47,562 bases of DNA from Deltaproteobacteria bacterium. GTDB taxonomy: Bacteria > Desulfobacterota > Desulfobaccia > Desulfobaccales > 0-14-0-80-60-11. The DNA lies in NCBI GenBank assembly GCA_021813445.1, contig JAKAKP010000154.1:1-47562 (forward strand). Direction: 5' to 3'. Positions 45,628 through 47,562 of the stretch are shown piece by piece. The position numbers and the translations under genes were made by a program. Within the stretch, counting starts at the first letter, position 1. Each line of letters opens with the position of its first letter. The notes beneath the pieces were generated by a model, which was not told the DNA's origin, searched no databases, and saw nothing but the letters and a program-made list of their open reading frames with translations.

Positions 45628-47562
45628 TTAACCCGGCAGCAGCACCAAGTCCAGCAGGGGTTTGATCTCGGCGGCCAGGAAGATTTCCAGGCCTTCCTTC
45701 ACTTCCGGTTCCAGGTTGTCGATGTCCACTTCGTTCTGTTTGGGAAAGACTACCATTCTTACCCCGGCCCGCTGCGCGGAGAGAATCTTCTCCCGGATGC
45801 CGCTGACCGGCAGGATGCGGCCGGAAAGCGTCAGCTCCCCGGAGAGGGCCACGTCCCGCCGGGCCGGGCGGCCGGTGAGGAGGGAGATGAGGGCCAGGGC
45901 GATGGTCACCCCCGAGGACGGGCCGTCCTTGGGGATGGCCCCCGCGGGCAGGTGGATATGGATGTCTTTGTCCATGAAAAAGTCGGGGTCCAAGCCAAAA
46001 TCCTCGGCGTAGCTGCGGACGAAGCTGAGCGCGGTCTGGGCCGATTCCTGGAGGACGTTGCCCAGGGAGCCGGTGAGGATCAATTGCTGGCGCCCCCGCA
46101 TCTGGGAGGCCTCCACGAAGATGAGTTCACCCCCGAACTCGGTCCACACCAAGCCGGTGGTGACGCCGACGCGGTTGCCCGCCTCCGCCACTTCATGGGT
46201 GAACTTGCGGGGACCCAGGAGCTTTTCCACCAGGACTTCGTCCACGGTGAGGGCGCAAGCCTCACCCTTGCTCTGGAGGCAGATGCGGGCCAGTTTGCGG
46301 CAGACGGTGGCGATCTCCCGGTCCAGGTTGCGCAGGCCCGCCTCCCGGGTGTAGTCGTGGATGATCTTGGCAATGGCCGGACCGGTGAAATCCGGAGTCA
46401 AATGCCCCAGGCCGTGTTCCCGCAACTGCCGGGGGATCAAATACTTGCGGGCGATATTTTTCTTTTCGGATTCGGTGTAGCCGGGGAAGTTGATGACTTC
46501 CAGGCGGTCGAGCAGCGGATGGGGCAGGTTTTCCACGACGTTGGCGGTGGTGATGAACATCACCCCGGAGAGATCGAAGGGCACATCCACGTAATGATCT
46601 ACAAAATGGCTGTTCTGTTCCGGGTCCAGGATTTCCAAAAGCACCGAGGCCGGGTCGCCCCGGAAGTCCTGGCCGATCTTGTCGATCTCATCCAGCATAA
46701 AAACCGGGTTTTTCAGGCCGACCTTGCGAATTTCGCTGATGATGCGGCCGGGCATGGCCCCCACGTAGGTGCGGCGGTGGCCCCGGAGTTCCGCCTCATC
46801 CCGCAGGCCCGCAAGCGACACGCGCACGAATTTGCGTTCCAGGGCCTCGGCAATGGAGCGGCCGATGGAGGTCTTGCCGGTGCCCGGCGGCCCCGCGAAG
46901 CAGAGGATGGGGCCCCGGCTCATCTGCACGTGTCTTTTTTTCTCGATGATCTCCCGGACGGTGTCCCGCAGCTCATCCAGCTTGATGGGTTTGGAGAGGT
47001 AATGGGCCGCGCCCTTTTTCAGGGCGTCCACCGCGGAGGAAACCGTGGCATAGCCCGTAACCATGATGATTTCCGTGTGAGGCGCGAGCTGCTTGGCGGA
47101 TTCCAGGAGCTGCAAACCGTCCATCTTCTCCATCTTTAAGTCGGTGAGAATCAGGTCGTACTCCTGGGCCTTGATCATCTCCAGGGCGGCGGCGCCGTTG
47201 GCCGCGCCGCTGACCTGGTGGCCTTCTTTGCGGAGGATGTACTCCAGGTTGGTGCGGGCGATCTCCTCATCATCCACCACTAATACCCGGGCGCTCTGGA
47301 GGCTGCAGAGGGTGCGCACCGCCAGGTACTCGAGAATCCGCTCCTTCACGTGCTGGAGCCCGTAATGCTGGGTTTCCAGCAGGCGCTCAGCCCGTTTCAG
47401 GTCCAGATTGTCCTCGGTAAAGCGGTTCCAGGGCAGCGAGATCAGATAATCCAGATAATTCAGGCCGATGGAGTATTCGGCCACCGCGGGGTCGGTTTTT
47501 TCCACCCGCTCCAGCTCTTTCAAGGCAACGGCCAGAACCTCCGGTGGCAGTTGGGCCTTATG
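45628..47562 (-). CDS. Lon protease with a receiver domain inserted before the AAA+ module (partial at window end)
   Basis: The reading frame continues past the window end, so the N-terminus is missing. In residues counted from the Met at 47523: the end of the Lon N-domain (LPWNRFTEDNLDLK, then HYGLQHVKERILEYLAVRTL, up to 72). Next comes a complete receiver domain (about 78-196: LVVDDEE, Asp128 in LTDLKM, VTGYA, LSKPIK). The AAA+ domain follows with Walker A GPPGTGKT (211-218), RDEAELRGHRRTYVGAMPG and MLDEIDKIG. The S16 protease domain has KDGPSSGVTIALAL (catalytic Ser) and GIREKILSAQRAG (catalytic Lys). In ordinary Lon, EYLAV and the Walker A region are separated by about 15 residues only. 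All phosphorylation and catalytic residues are intact. ATP-dependent cytosolic protease; control by phosphorylation is my inference. Confidence 0.93.
   Translation of the reverse strand, partial: HKAQLPPEVLAVALKELERVEKTDPAVAEYSIGLNYLDYLISLPWNRFTEDNLDLKRAERLLETQHYGLQHVKERILEYLAVRTLCSLQSARVLVVDDEEIARTNLEYILRKEGHQVSGAANGAAALEMIKAQEYDLILTDLKMEKMDGLQLLESAKQLAPHTEIIMVTGYATVSSAVDALKKGAAHYLSKPIKLDELRDTVREIIEKKRHVQMSRGPILCFAGPPGTGKTSIGRSIAEALERKFVRVSLAGLRDEAELRGHRRTYVGAMPGRIISEIRKVGLKNPVFMLDEIDKIGQDFRGDPASVLLEILDPEQNSHFVDHYVDVPFDLSGVMFITTANVVENLPHPLLDRLEVINFPGYTESEKKNIARKYLIPRQLREHGLGHLTPDFTGPAIAKIIHDYTREAGLRNLDREIATVCRKLARICLQSKGEACALTVDEVLVEKLLGPRKFTHEVAEAGNRVGVTTGLVWTEFGGELIFVEASQMRGRQQLILTGSLGNVLQESAQTALSFVRSYAEDFGLDPDFFMDKDIHIHLPAGAIPKDGPSSGVTIALALISLLTGRPARRDVALSGELTLSGRILPVSGIREKILSAQRAGVRMVVFPKQNEVDIDNLEPEVKEGLEIFLAAEIKPLLDLVLLPG

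Noticed and set aside
1-47562. tRNA or rRNA genes
   Set aside because: I found no T-arm/acceptor combination or rRNA-like stretch on either strand by eye; a covariance-model scan would be decisive.

Overview
The window looks like a chromosomal segment of a GC-rich Gram-negative anaerobe, most likely a Desulfobacterota (deltaproteobacterial) lineage. The signs are several lipoproteins with lipoboxes, a sigma54-type response regulator, DksA, the archaeal-type fructose-1,6-bisphosphate aldolase/phosphatase, a TSUP/TIGR02186/UspA operon, and very abundant palindromic intergenic repeats. The taxon is inferred from gene content only; there is no rRNA or tRNA gene in the window.

Layout. 0.1-3.4 kb: a DUF1573 exported protein, a convergent lipoprotein, and a fused FBP aldolase/phosphatase plus SorC-type sugar-binding domain. 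3.4-4.5 kb: a lower-GC accessory nuclease with a NucS-like C-terminus. 4.8-12.8 kb: K+ channel, UPF0173 hydrolase, recJ, ssb, HEAT protein, a 52-aa membrane peptide, pgeF, a glutamine-amidotransferase-like protein and a 60-aa orphan. 13.2-15.6 kb: BamE/DUF3192-like lipoprotein, a complete cobalamin riboswitch with an intrinsic terminator in front of a small unknown gene, an exported protein and an NlpC/P60 lipoprotein. 15.7-27.2 kb (all minus strand): metG, TPR protein, flavodoxin-fold oxidoreductase, a second FBP aldolase/phosphatase, a YkgJ-type cysteine-cluster protein, phosphofructokinase, gpsA, gyrA, hicBA and a LivJ-like binding protein. 27.3-30.8 kb: adenosine-specific kinase, then a sugar nucleotidyltransferase / Dabb / sugar-kinase group resembling MurU-AmgK recycling. 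30.8-37.2 kb (minus): rlmN, an unknown-dnaJ-moaC-dksA operon, a PEBP protein and an S8/S53-like protease. 38-40.8 kb (minus): DUF488, and the TSUP-TIGR02186-uspA operon. 41.2-44 kb: a histidine kinase/NtrC-family pair. 44-47.6 kb: a RelE-type toxin-antitoxin pair, an HNH protein, an AT-rich gene remnant, and a Lon protease cut by the window end.

The genes worth most attention are two unusual fusions. (i) The Lon protease carries a complete response-regulator receiver domain inserted between its N-terminal domain and its AAA+ Walker A motif. That receiver is about half identical, without gaps, to the receiver of the NtrC-type regulator 2-5 kb away, so the neighbouring kinase could plausibly address both. 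(ii) The first FBP aldolase/phosphatase carries the effector-binding domain of the CggR/SorC/DeoR-type regulators without a DNA-binding domain. It shares the window with a second, stand-alone FBP aldolase/phosphatase and a phosphofructokinase, so opposing glycolytic and gluconeogenic steps sit within 20 kb.

The intergenic DNA is also unusual. At least nine spacers contain arrays of 7-bp-period repeats. The heptad differs from spacer to spacer, and the arrays are usually arranged as an inverted pair. They abut stop codons, replace the ribosome-binding region of metG and rlmN, and encode the first residues of one protein. Alongside them are MITE-like elements of about 125 bp (two copies) and 372 bp (33-bp terminal inverted repeats), an approximately 80-bp C/G-run palindrome (two copies), and a perfect 25-bp inverted repeat that recurs at the left window edge.
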